Positions 34,395 through 44,169 of a stretch of DNA of 64,000 bases are shown here, in pieces. The notes beneath the pieces were generated by a model that saw only the letters and a program-made list of their open reading frames with translations, made no database searches and was not told where the DNA came from. This DNA is from Symsagittifera roscoffensis. Its lineage: Eukaryota > Xenacoelomorpha > Acoela > Convolutidae. The number at the start of each line of letters is the position of its first letter. Positions within the stretch are counted from its first letter, which is position 1. Position numbers and translations under genes: made by a program. Location of the stretch: assembly GCF_963678635.1 (NCBI RefSeq), contig NC_087071.1:22289194-22353193 (forward strand), written 5' to 3'.

Positions 34395-35284
34395 ACTGTT
34401 TACCTTTGAGCAGAAAAGATCATAAACCATTCAATTGCGGATCAGAAAATCCAGATTTTTCTGACAGCGTTAATACTTTTTTAATCCTTCTCGCAGGGAT
34501 TTTTTCACTCTCGGGATGATTTCGTTTATCCCGTTGAATTTAGACAAATAAATCTAGAACAAAACTTTTTTGTACTAATACTGGCTGCTTTGTTATTGAA
34601 TGATTTATGACCTATTGTGCTCAAGGATACAGACTAAAAATAATTGATAGAACACAATAAGCGACATGAGACCAATTCACAATTTGGCCCTAACTTTTCC
34701 GACTTTTTTTTAGTGTTTGAACAGAGCATTTTTGATAAAGTGTTAGTAATCAAAAGTGTGTAAAGTATATAAAAAATCTCTGATAACAACCTCTTGCAAA
34801 CACTAATTACACAAGGAAGTTTCAAATTCTGTCCTAGTTTGAAGTTTTCGGAAGAAAGGTTAAAAATCTTGAAACAAAGCATCTTCAAAGACATATCAAA
34901 ACCCGAAAAAAAACAACGATCGAGCAAAATATAATTAAAACGTTAAATTACATTTTGATCATGCGGGGAAGTACCAGAGTACGAATTTTTTTGCTCAGCT
35001 CATTACCAGCGAATAGAAGTTAAACTAACAATTTTTTTTGTTGTATTTTTTCTTAAATTTTGCTGCAAGACACTTTTTAGACGAATTTTTTTTCATTCCA
35101 CAAATATTTGGGTGTGAGTCAATCTTTTTGCAATAGACAGCAAAAATTGCCGAACTCTGATAATATATTTTCTTGAAGTGGATGGTTTCTTCTTACGATT
35201 ATTCTCGCAGTTTATCGTGTTTTCAAATTGAGCTGAACAATTTTTTTTGTACTTATTGAAAATAAAAAAAAAAGAACTGAACAA

Positions 35285-35605
35285 AATTTTCAAATTCGTT
35301 TTTCTCAAATTGGTTAACTTTGGACAAAAAGTGATGAAAACAAAATTGTTTGTTTTTTTTTCGCTTGAATTTTATATTGTGACTCAATTTGCAAAACTGA
35401 AACCAAAAAGCACCATCGAAAATGGTCAAATCATTTAGTTGAAAAATCGGTACAGGAATAAAACAGCACAATCGAAGGTACAGGTACCCTCTCAACTGTT
35501 TTGTTTTGGTTTCCAGTTTTATTAAATGTTACAACATAAATTCTGGCAAAACACTGAACAATTTTTGTTTTCATCATTTTTTGTCCCAAATCACAGAAGG
35601 TTCTT
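35285..35605. repeat. Inverted repeat with short spacer
   Basis: GGACAAAAAGTGATGAAAAC near 35322 is mirrored by GTTTTCATCATTTTTTGTCC near 35568, with further matches inward (CTGAAACCAAAA against TTTTGGTTTCCAG). Confidence 0.6.
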
Positions 35606-35814
35606 GAGCAGTGCAATTTCCAATTTCAATAAACTGCGTTTCAATAAGCGTTTTATTTTGAAGTCAAAACTACTGAGCAATTTCTCCCTCGAAAGAATCT
35701 TGCAGGACTCTCTCAACATTTGCTTTTCGCTTGTGAATGAATGATCAAGAGTAATGGTTAAAATTGGTGATGGTTAAAAGTGTCCTTTCAACAATAAGTC
35801 ATTTGATATTTTCG

Positions 35815-36279
35815 TTGTTCCAAATTTCGTAACGAAAGTTACGGAATATTCGAGCTCGGGTGGGTTTTTTTTCTTCAGACAAATTTCGACATTTTAATAG
35901 CCATTTTTGACAGAATATATTTATATCATTCGAAAGGTACGTTGTCCTAAGCTTAAACTTGAAAACATATTTCACCTGTGATCAGTTTTCGTAAGGTAAT
36001 GGGGTTTAAAGATTGCCATTTTGACCAATATGGGACAAAAACGCTCGATATATTTCCCGCTATTAACACGTAAGCGGACATTTAATCCGTCTTAGAAATC
36101 GTTCCAAATTGGTTGAAGGAGGCTTATTTGCTATAATCGATTTTTTACCAGAAGCAAAATCTATTTTTTTGTAGTTTATATGGCGTGCACATTTAACTTT
36201 TTCATGTTATTATTGCTCCATAGACCTTAAGAGGCAGTCGGAACATTCAGGGATTTGCCCTGGTACGAGCAGTTTTGTA
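35815..36279 (+). repeat. Family A repeat, near full length
   Basis: It starts TTGTTCCAAATTTCG and ends GGCAGTCGGAACATTCAGGG, ATTTGCCCTG, GAGCAGTTTTGT. The GGTGGGTTTTTTTTCTTCAG and TTAAAGATTGCCATTTTG boxes are intact. Confidence 0.85.
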
Positions 36280-36607
36280 TGACTTGCATTCCTTTGCATG
36301 AATCTTGCACAAAATTTGCGTTTCAAGCACTGCGGGGAGTTGATTTATTGTTGAAAGAAACCTTGAAGCCAAAACCCCAGTTCAATTTTTCTAACCAGTA
36401 TCTTGCAAGGATATAACATGATTGTAGAGTTTTTAAAAAAACCAAACGCAGGTCAAAATTTCATCAAATCGGATCACTAAAACTTGTAATTGATCATACT
36501 TGGTCTTTGAAAAGTTTGGAGAGCTATCAAAAGAAGAAATTAAACAAAGATTAATTCCCCAGCGCAAAGTTATCTATGTATTTTTTTATTTTCTTCATGT
36601 TTAGAAC

Positions 36608-36813
36608 CAGGGGGGGGGGCTAGCCTTAACCCCCCATCCCCTCACTCAGGGAGTCGAACCTCTGACGACACAAAGAGTCCCCCTTTGAACCATTTTGAGA
36701 TATCCATTTTTGGCTAACGGACCATGAAATTTCTTAAAGGGGCCTTCGGCGCCAATATATACTAATTTTAAGGGGTAGCACGTCCCCTCGAGAAAACCCT
36801 AGATCCGCCCTTG
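36608..36813. mobile_element. Family B (hAT-like, non-autonomous) with 8-bp target duplication
   Basis: The 206-bp element starts CAGGGGGGGGG and ends GATCCGCCCTTG. It is flanked on both sides by TTTAGAAC (36600-36607 and 36814-36821), an 8-bp target duplication characteristic of hAT transposons. The interior has GGCGCCAATATATACTAATT. Confidence 0.85.
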
Positions 36814-36953
36814 TTTAGAACAGTAACAAGACATTTTTGATGCAACCGATACTTTGTTTCTTTTTATAGGGTGAAAAGTTGAGAGCAATTGTAATTTTCA
36901 TGGTTTTAAATTGATTCCCGGCGTTTTTATTCGAAGAATATCCCTGTTCGCAG

Positions 36954-37138
36954 ATATCTGCATCATCTATTTCTTATGACGACACATTATCACGTCGACT
37001 CGCCGAGACAATCACAATTCCACCGGACAAACGCCAGATACTAGACGCCGCCATGTTGGCTGCTCAATTGGGCGGGAAAGCACTGTCTGCGGCGTCTTCT
37101 GCCGGGATGTTGCCGGAATCAGGGAGGAATTTGCCTAT
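36954..37138 (+). CDS. Knottin-like modular gene, exon C
   Basis: The acceptor is CTGTTCGCAG, phase 0 in. The exon encodes a Ser-rich start, LAETITIPPDKRQILDAAML and an Ala/Gly helix-like stretch. The donor is uncertain. GTATTT at 37139 leaves phase 2, which needs an unusual acceptor in exon D. GTTAAA at 37150 leaves phase 1 and fits the normal acceptor TCTCTGCAG of exon D, extending this exon to 37149. Both are possible. Confidence 0.6.
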
Positions 37139-37455
37139 GTATTTTCAACGTTAAAACAGAACAATTTCCCAAATAAAAGAAAGCTGTTTTTTAGTTTATG
37201 GATGTGAATAGTTCTCTTTTACGGAGACGTTACATCAGTAATTTTTGCACGAAAATCAAATTGACATGAAAAATTTAAAATTCTATTTTATGAAAAATAT
37301 CAAATTTCTAATTCTACTTGTATAGGGTTAAATTGATTAATTTGTACTAATTTTTCTGTTACATTTAAATGAGAATATATTGTTAGTGAGACTAAGAGTT
37401 TCTGAAAAAATATATTGATTATTGACTAAGACATTAAAGGTCTTTTCTACACGCC

Positions 37456-37800
37456 AGGACAATATTTAAAAAAATCAAAAGCCTAAAAAATTTCAATTGC
37501 TTCAAAAATTCAAAACTTAAAAAGATACTCAAAAGCTTTTAAAAAATTTATAAACCTAAACAATTACACAGCCTAAAGCTTTGAAAACTTCAAAAGTTTC
37601 AAAAAATTCAAAAGCTTTACAAACTTTAAAAGCTGTAAGAAAATATATAAACGTTTAAAAAATAAATAGCTTATAAAAAACGAAAAAGCTTTACAAATTC
37701 AGAAGCTTAAAAAATTCAAAAGCTTCAAAAATTCAAAACCTTAAAAAATGGAAAAACTTAAAAACCTAATTATTAAATCGAAAGATTAAGTATAATCAAA
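37456..37800. repeat. Intronic degenerate minisatellite
   Basis: About 20 loose copies of a motif near AAAATTCAAAAGCTT with spacing of 15-25 bases fill the intron between exons C and D. Confidence 0.7.
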
Positions 37801-37839
37801 AGCTTACAGATATAAATTTAATATGAAAACTCTCTGCAG

Positions 37840-37955
37840 TGAGCGGTATAGTTGATGCGGTGAGTGGGAATGAAGGAAGCGGTGGTTCCGGAGGGTCCTC
37901 GGGAGGAAGCAGTACCGGAGTCGCCGGAGGAGCTGCAACTGGCGGGAATCAACTG
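37840..37955 (+). CDS. Knottin-like modular gene, exon D: Gly/Ser linker
   Basis: The acceptor is TCTCTGCAG and the donor GTAACA, phase 0 out. Only one frame is open. It encodes SGIVDAVSGNEGSGGSGGSS and a further Gly/Ala/Thr run ending GGNQL. This is a flexible linker between exon C and the cysteine motif. Confidence 0.6.
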
Positions 37956-38577
37956 GTAACACGCTAAGTATCGACGCCACCTTTTATTGTTATGTTAGTT
38001 TAACGAAGAGGGCTTGCTATTAGTTTCTCGTAAGACCATTTTTATATTGCCACAAGGGGGAATGGCTTTTCGTAGGTGTTCATTCGCATTGTTCATTCTA
38101 CCATTAGCAGAGCCATTTTATTTTTTTTGTCTTGAGGGGTGCGGAACTGAGGGGTGCAAAAAATTAAAAAACTTTGTCGATACTTCAATTTTAGATTGAG
38201 CAAAATGGATTAAGTATTGAAATTGAAGCAAAGGGGATCTAATGTGAAGTTGTAACAATCGGAATCAAAAATAGGGCGGACTATACCCTAGATTCCCCTA
38301 ACCAGGCAACTGCTTATGAATCACTCTGTCTTTCAACCAAATTTGCATGTTTGGTTGCATGGTTGCTTTTTTGGCTCACAAGAAACTCAAGTTGCGTAGT
38401 AGTTAACATGACGAAGCTTCAATTGAACACAATGAACACAATAGTTACAAATTTTCCAATTTTGAACTAATTTCGCAAGTGTTTGTTGTTTTATCTATCC
38501 CTATTTTTGATAAAGTTTTAAATTATATGAACTTTAACTGTCTCTTTTTAAATTTTGCGTTGTTCGCCATTTTACAG

Positions 38578-38665
38578 CCTGGCGCACAGCAACCAGCAGC
38601 ACCAGAGCCGGAAGAAGAATTGTGTCTGAAAATTGGAGAAGATTGTTATGTCGACTTAGGAAACA
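38578..38665 (+). CDS. Knottin-like modular gene, exon E: first two cysteines
   Basis: The acceptor is TTTTACAG, phase 0 in. The exon encodes PGAQQPAAPEPEEE and then two cysteines six residues apart (38623-38649 region). The donor is a choice. GTTCAA at 38666 leaves phase 1 and joins the last exon in frame. GTGACT at 38676 fits the donor consensus better but leaves phase 2 and does not join. A missed small exon is the alternative. Confidence 0.6.
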
Positions 38666-38937
38666 GTTCAAATTGGTGACTTCTCGAGTTTTTCTGGCTG
38701 AAATTTTTGGGAAGTTTCTGAAAAAAATCATAAAAGTTCTTTTAGATTGGACTTTGAAGACGGAAATACCATCAAAGTTTTTATTTTCAAACTACAATGA
38801 AGACGTGCTCTGTTGAACAATAAGGAAGTTGGTCAACCAAGTGAACAATCTCCCTTAAATCAATTCAGGGAGGAGGCAGTTAACTTGGTTTAAAGTTTTT
38901 TTTTGAACGAATCAGCTTTGAGCACAATGCATGCATG

Positions 38938-39186
38938 CAGGGGCAAATTTAGGGGAGGGGAATGTGGGGCGGACGCCCTCCTCTTCGGGGATTTGACCAC
39001 CTGCCGACGCAAAGGATCCCCCTTTGTACTATTTTGAGAAATCAGTTTTCGGCGGACGCTAAAATTTTTCGGCGGACCCTAAAATCAATTTTTGGTGGAC
39101 CCTAAAATTTTCTAAAGGCACCTTTGGCGCCAATATATACTAATTTTGAAGGTGGAGCGCGCCTTAAATAGACTAGATATATCCTG
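38938..39186. mobile_element. Family B (hAT-like) copy with decayed right end
   Basis: It starts CAGGGGCAAATTTAGG and shares CGGACGCCCTCC, AAAGGATCCCCCTTTGTACT and GGCGCCAATATATACTAATT with other family B copies. GGCGGACSCTAAAATTTT is internally tripled. It lies in the intron before the last exon. Confidence 0.7.
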
Positions 39187-39513
39187 AAAAAAACTAGATT
39201 GTATATTGGTGACATTTTTTTAAATAGCTGTTGGTGATCACAGGCTGGACAAATTTATTTTAACTTAGTAAATCTTTTAATGAGATTTTTTTGTTCTTCG
39301 AAGAGTTCATTAGGTAACTTCACACAAAATTGCAATTGTTGCAAAAACGGGCATCACAGCTTGCTACAATTTGTGAAAAAATCTCAAAATTGTGGTGAAA
39401 AAGAGGTCTTTTTTGGCAAAAACTGTTTGTTTTAGGCAGATAAAAACACTTTTAATACATGATCAAAGCGTTTCAGCATTTTGGGAGCCTAAATTTGAAC
39501 GGGTTCTTTGTAG

Positions 39514-40376
39514 TCGATTGCTGCGACGGAGCCTACTGCCAATTGAAAGGCGAAAGTCTTGGAGTTTGCAAAGATAACGACAAACAGCAGGATATTTATG
39601 AAAAGATGACAAGGCCCAAGAAACCCGCGCCTGTGTCGAGTACCGGTGCTGCCATTCCAGCTCCTACCGTAGCACCAGTTGTTTCCGGAGCTGTGCCAGA
39701 AACTCCCGCAACTACCGGGACAACAACACTATCCAGTGACTCTAGCGCGACAACATCTTCAGGAGCCGCAGGGTCTGCTGAAACGACATCTGCGGCTCCG
39801 GCTGCCGGTGAAACCACCTCCACTGGATCAGAGGCGGCGACAACTCCTGTAGCAGGAGAAACAGCGGCAAAAACAGCCACAGCAAGCAGTGCAGCGCGAC
39901 GGCAGGAAGCAATATATAATACTCCCAATGAACCATATGATATGAACATTTTCAGAGCTGTTTCGCAGCCTTCAGATAAAAACCCCGCAGAAGCTTCTGT
40001 AAAATATGAAAGAATGAACAAACCTATCCAAAACCAAGCGGTCGGTTTTAAAAACGAAGCTCCACAATTGGTTCATAGTAATGAATTGCTGTTAACGAGT
40101 TCAAAAATTGACGAAAAACTGTCACAGAAAGGTTTTCTACCGGAAACTTTGTCAACGACAATCGATCCTGGCTCTGAACTCGCAAAACGGTCAGCTAGTC
40201 GTTATGTTTCGAAATTTTCAGGCCCGCTAATGAAACGATTTCAAAATATGATTTCAACCGTGAACAAAAGAGTGGCTCAGATTCCGAAAGTCAATGCTGA
40301 GAAAATGGAGGCACATGAACGAAATAAAACCAATCGTGTTTATGGCCTAGACGAACTGACGCCTAGCAGCAATTGA
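39514..40376 (+). CDS. Knottin-like modular gene, last exon: remaining cysteines, mucin-like segment and basic tail
   Basis: The acceptor is TTCTTTGTAG; stop TGA at 40374-40376. The exon begins with a CC pair, then Cys after 4 and Cys after 9 residues. With exon E the spacing is C-6-C-8-CC-4-C-9-C, the pattern of an inhibitor cystine knot. Next comes a Thr/Ser/Ala/Pro-rich stretch (about 39620-39905), likely O-glycosylated if secreted. A tail of about 155 residues follows, with three Lys-Arg pairs (SELAKR, GPLMKR, TVNKR) that could be convertase sites. A secreted or extracellular-matrix protein is inferred. No signal peptide has been located, and the knot fold is used by many unrelated protein types, so function is open. 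Confidence 0.75.
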
Positions 40377-41698
40377 ATTTTTATTTGTTCATCTTATAGA
40401 TAAACAAAAGCTCATTATCACTGAGACAATAAAAATCAACCTTTTGGCAGTCAGGATCTTTTTTTGTCTTATTCGGAGAATTGAATTCATATAAGGTGTT
40501 AGAAATTCGAAAAACTTTCACAATTTTTTTTTCATTTACAATAGCATTATTTATAAAATTCAAGTAATCATCTGCAATTAAAAAACAACTGGCTTTAGTA
40601 TTTTCGATTTGTTAGTGCCCGTTACTCGTACTGGAAAAATGTGGGAAAGCGAACTGGCAGCAAAAAATACAATAGAGTTTATATAGAGAATGTAGAAACG
40701 GCCTGAAAAATATCGAATTCTATCAATTAAAACTGATTTAGTTCAATTCGAAAAGGTAGCTGAAAACAATCTTTTTCAATCGACACTAAAGAATTCTACC
40801 CAAATATAGTAAGTTGATTCTAACGTTTACTAACTGCATTTTCAAACACACTAAAATATTCTCGAGGAGAAGATTTCTGGAAAAAAATCTGAAGTTTGAT
40901 GACGTTTTTGTACGTCGATCAAAATGAGTTTCTCGGCCTTCTTAAAACATTATTGAAAGACAAACAAACCGGAAACCAAAATTTATGATTAATTTGGATG
41001 ATTTTGACGACGGAAATATTTTTATTGGCGCCCCATTGACGCCTTATTTTTAGATCGATGCCCTTAGAAAATTTTAATGTCGGTCAGCAAAAACTGGTTG
41101 TCTTAAAATAGTGCCAGAGTCATGCCATTTGAATAGACAGATCCCATCAACAACTCGGGCCACAGCCCTCCTATCTAAATCTGCTGTTGATTACATTAAC
41201 TGCATTGGAACTTTTCCCGTACTGAAAAAAATAGGAAAAATCAGAGATGCCCAGTGTTAATCCATTCGTTTTGGGATTGTATATTTGTCCTGAACTTCAA
41301 CACACATGTTCAGACCTAAATTAGCTACGTATTTTTTTTAAATTTCGAATTGGGTTTCAACTTTGTTATGAATCTTGTTTTCAGTACAAATAGCCACTTT
41401 GACTACAAAGAGGCCAAACACAATAAAAATCGTTAAACTTCACGCCATTTTACGTGTAAAAGTAAAATCTACAAAGTAAGACTTTTGACTGATGTCATTG
41501 TAATAACTCTGTTTCAAAAACTAGTTGGCTCAAAAAAACCAGCTCAAAAAAACTTTTTTTCTCATATTGCAAATTGATGCCGACAGCCTGAAGAGTTTAA
41601 AAAAATCGTTTGCTTTTGAAAAGTATTCATTGTTTAGCAGGTGTTTGATTTGTTTCACCTGACTTTATGTCCCATCGTTTTAATAAGTTTTTTTACAG
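40377..41698. other. 3' flank and intergenic DNA
   Basis: A family B fragment lies at 41020-41125 (GGCGCCCCATTGACGCC, TTAGAAAATTTTAATGTC). A possible 44-bp exon after TTGTTTTCAG at 41384 could precede the exon at 41699 but is unproven. Confidence 0.4.
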
Positions 41699-41926
41699 AT
41701 TGTTTCTTGTACGCCAAGTGCAAGTGCGAATAGGAACTGGCGCTATGAGAGGGGGTTTTTCTTTGGAGTTGACAGTGACGGGGAACCACGTTGGATGACT
41801 TTGCACTGTGCCCACGACTGGTGCGACCGAAGGAAAATTAATCACGACCGGCGCGACAAAAGGAAAGTTGACAGCGACCTGTGCGACCGTAGCAAATTTA
41901 ACAGCAATCGGGGAAAAACGCAGTAG
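41699..41926 (+). CDS. Candidate exon with a coding 30-bp minisatellite
   Basis: After acceptor TTTTTTACAG the phase 0 frame is open for 75 codons to TAG at 41924. It encodes CTPSASANRNWRYERGFFFG and LHCAHDWCDRRK, then three degenerate Asp/Arg/Lys repeats. The minus strand is also open here (41693-41953), so the open frame alone is weak evidence; the acceptor favours the plus strand. It may belong with the exon at 42256. Confidence 0.35.
   Translation: MVSCTPSASANRNWRYERGFFFGVDSDGEPRWMTLHCAHDWCDRRKINHDRRDKRKVDSDLCDRSKFNSNRGKTQ
41815..41904. repeat. Three 30-bp tandem repeats
   Basis: Units at 41815, 41845 and 41875 share CGAC-GG-GCGAC-AAGGAAA-TT. Confidence 0.85.
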
Positions 41927-42255
41927 TAGACTCGGGGAAGGCAGACGCCCCACCCATCCCCCTCCCTCAGGGATCCGACCTGGAAAAATCAGAATGGGCC
42001 GTGTTTGATATCAAATTAAAAACGTCGCAGCCATGTTTAGTTTTTAAAAGCTCAATCTTTTATATTTCAGCTGTGAAAAAGTTGTCTTTAGAGCTTAGCT
42101 AAGCGCTTCTCCAGTTAAAAAAAGAATGATAAGTAAGTTGAAATAGTTTTTACATGGTATCACTCATATTGAAATCTTCTTTTAAATTGCCATGAAAAAA
42201 AGCTTGCATGTTAAGCTAAGATTTGAAAGAACGCTTATGCTGATTTTATTTTCAG
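41927..42255. other. Spacer or intron with a family B fragment
   Basis: GGCAGACGCCCCACCCATCC at 41941 and the following GGATCCGACCTGG resemble the family B G/C tracts. No exon is certain. Confidence 0.4.
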
Positions 42256-42477
42256 CAGTCTCGACTCCTTCACCAACCAAAATGTCCCCCAATATCTGGC
42301 CCATGCATGTTCCATGTCTGAATCTGGCCTTGAGCAGGTGTTCATTTGGGAAAAGGTCAATACCTGCCTTAGTCCTGATTTAGACATCTCCATTTACAAA
42401 CGAAATTTGGGCCATGTCTGCACAAGATCTGAAATAGGCAAAATTTTAGGATGCTTAGATCTGATTTCCAAGTTTTT
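42256..42477 (+). CDS. Internal exon of an unrecognised cysteine-containing protein
   Basis: The acceptor TTATTTTCAG and donor GTAAGG are both strong. One frame is open throughout (one leading base, two trailing). It encodes SLDSFTNQNVPQYLAHACSM, FIWEKVNTCLSPDLD and LGHVCTRSEIGKILGCLD. Four cysteines with long spacing suggest a small helical extracellular domain stabilised by two disulfides, as in several invertebrate secreted families; I cannot name one. A neighbouring 3' exon at 44098 may belong to the same gene. Confidence 0.65.
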
Positions 42478-43717
42478 GTAAGGTAAGGGATTTTGGGTTT
42501 CCAAACAGTGCGTGGATTTTTTATTTTAGTTGCTACAGAACAATGAGAAAAATCGAATGTAACTTTGAGGACAAAATTTTCAAAATCTCATCAAAGGGCA
42601 ATAGCTTAGTGCAACAACATGATGGGCACCTTAAAATGTGTGTTTTTGAATCATACTAAATTTATTTTGAATCACTTTTTGTCCTTACGGGTAGACTAAA
42701 ATGCGCTTTAATCCAAAATAACTCCTGCAAAATTAGAACCATATTTAGGGCCATAAAATTTTTGAAATGTTTTTGAATGGATTTTGGTAGCTCACGAAAT
42801 CAATCTGAACCTCATCAGAATCATTTTCATTTGCCCCAACTTTGCTGAAGTCAACATAAACACATCAAAAAATGAGCTAACAAAATATAAAATTAGCCAA
42901 ACAGAACTGATTTTGCGCCCAATATTTTCCAATGAAAAAACCCCAATAATGTTTTTCTTAATGGTTCCTCTTCTCTCTCTAAACAATTTTTATAAAAATT
43001 TTATGAAAATAACAAACCGATAAGAAAAATGACCAGAGTTGTTTCAGTATTCATAGTGATTAACCATATGTTTCAAATTCTCTAGACTCAAACTCATGTC
43101 AACAAAAACTGATTCAAACCGATTGAAATTTATTTTGATGGTGTTGAAACAAGCTCATAGTCTCGAATCAATTGAAACAGATTTTAATTTTATTAGCAAG
43201 ACTGTATAAAAGTTAATAACTTATCTAAAATGCATGAAAAGGGTTTAAAGTTAAGACTATTTTTAAATAAAAAATTAGGATTTATGTCGACGTAGAATCC
43301 ATTTAAATTGATCTAATTGATTTCCGTAACTATAAAACTCAATCAAATTAATTGATTTGAAATCGTTTAAAACTCACAGTTTTTTTTGCAAAATCTTTCT
43401 TCTCTGCGGTTACACCTCTAGGATTTTTCAAACCTAACCATAAGAAGTTACCTGAAAAGAACTGAAAGTTTTTATTTCCTTTTCGAGTCGACAACAAATT
43501 ATCAGCAATAACTAGCAGCCGAGTCATCACTTTGAAATTAGAAAACAAATAAAGAGTATCCTAAAAACCTAAACATCCCCCAAAAATGTTAAAAATTAAA
43601 TCATTAACCGCATACTTATCTTTTGAAAGAAAAGTAAGATACCTTTCCGTTTAAATTTCAATTTTTGTGAATATGCTCAGGAAATTTCAGAAAAAAAACG
43701 AAAGTTTCTCTTGAAAA
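42478..43717. other. Probable intron or spacer
   Basis: AT-rich. Frames at 42784-43023 (plus) and 43348-43548 (minus) exist, but neither has paired splice sites. Confidence 0.4.
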
Positions 43718-43888
43718 ATGTGCGTTCTGCAATCTAACAAACCACGTGAGCAACCGCTTAAAACATTCGACGGGGAAAAACATGAAGTGGAAAAAATTGA
43801 GCTTCGAAAATCAAATAGTTTTTCTAGCAACTCGAAAAATATATACAGTCGAAGAAGCGACTCTGAAGGCAAACTAAAAATCAATTAA
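43718..43888 (+). CDS. Small hydrophilic ORF, possible exon
   Basis: ATG at 43718 opens 56 codons ending TAA at 43886. Codon use is varied. The peptide is Ser/Lys/Glu-rich (KTFDGEKHEVEKIELRKSNS and SKNIYSRRSDSEGK), like a cytosolic tail. An in-frame TGA at 43712 excludes simple extension to the acceptor TTTCAG at 43690. It is either a small gene or a 3' exon with an unseen acceptor. Confidence 0.4.
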   Translation: MCVLQSNKPREQPLKTFDGEKHEVEKIELRKSNSFSSNSKNIYSRRSDSEGKLKIN

Positions 43889-44097
43889 CATTGACCACAA
43901 AATTTTTTGACAACTAAATTTATTACAACCTAGCACCGATGTGCCAAATTTTTGGATTTTGAGAAATCTACTTTGTATTTGGACGAAAAAAAAAACGTTT
44001 TTTTTTGTGTTACTAAGAGGAAAGCTATTTTTTGAAGAAAAATTTGAATTACTTTAAATTTATGAATGTTTCATCTTGTTCACTGTTTTTTTTTCAG

Positions 44098-44169
44098 TTT
44101 GGTCTAGAAATTCGAGCTCCTTGTCCCAAAAGAGAGCCAATTTTTCCAATTTTTGAAACCGAACAGTGA
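44098..44169 (+). CDS. Probable 3'-terminal coding exon
   Basis: After a long T tract and TTTTTTTTCAG, the phase 0 frame reads FGLEIRAPCPKREPIFPI and then FETEQ, stop TGA at 44167. The other two frames close quickly. AATAAA at about 44296 could be the poly(A) signal. It is probably the last exon of the gene containing 42256-42477, with at least one exon missing between. Confidence 0.45.
   Translation, partial: FGLEIRAPCPKREPIFPIFETEQ

Larger units (their letters stand above)
33314..36953 (+). other. Intron after exon B, filled with repeats
   Basis: It contains family A copies at 33663-34394 and 35815-36279, an inverted pair of unrelated segments (33553-33636; 34658-34737), a short-spaced inverted repeat near 35285-35605 and an hAT-like element at 36608-36813. 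No further exon was found inside. Confidence 0.6.

Noticed and set aside
37456-37800. CRISPR-like array
   Set aside because: The repeats are short, imperfect and irregularly spaced without unique spacers of constant length, and they lie inside a eukaryotic intron.
39596-40021. 141-codon minus-strand frame opposite the knottin-like gene
   Set aside because: It is the mirror of a Thr/Ser/Ala-rich coding stretch, which leaves few stops on the other strand. The plus frame has splice support and a continuing open tail.
43348-43548. 66-codon minus frame as a first exon
   Set aside because: A possible start and donor exist, but no downstream exon or domain could be found.
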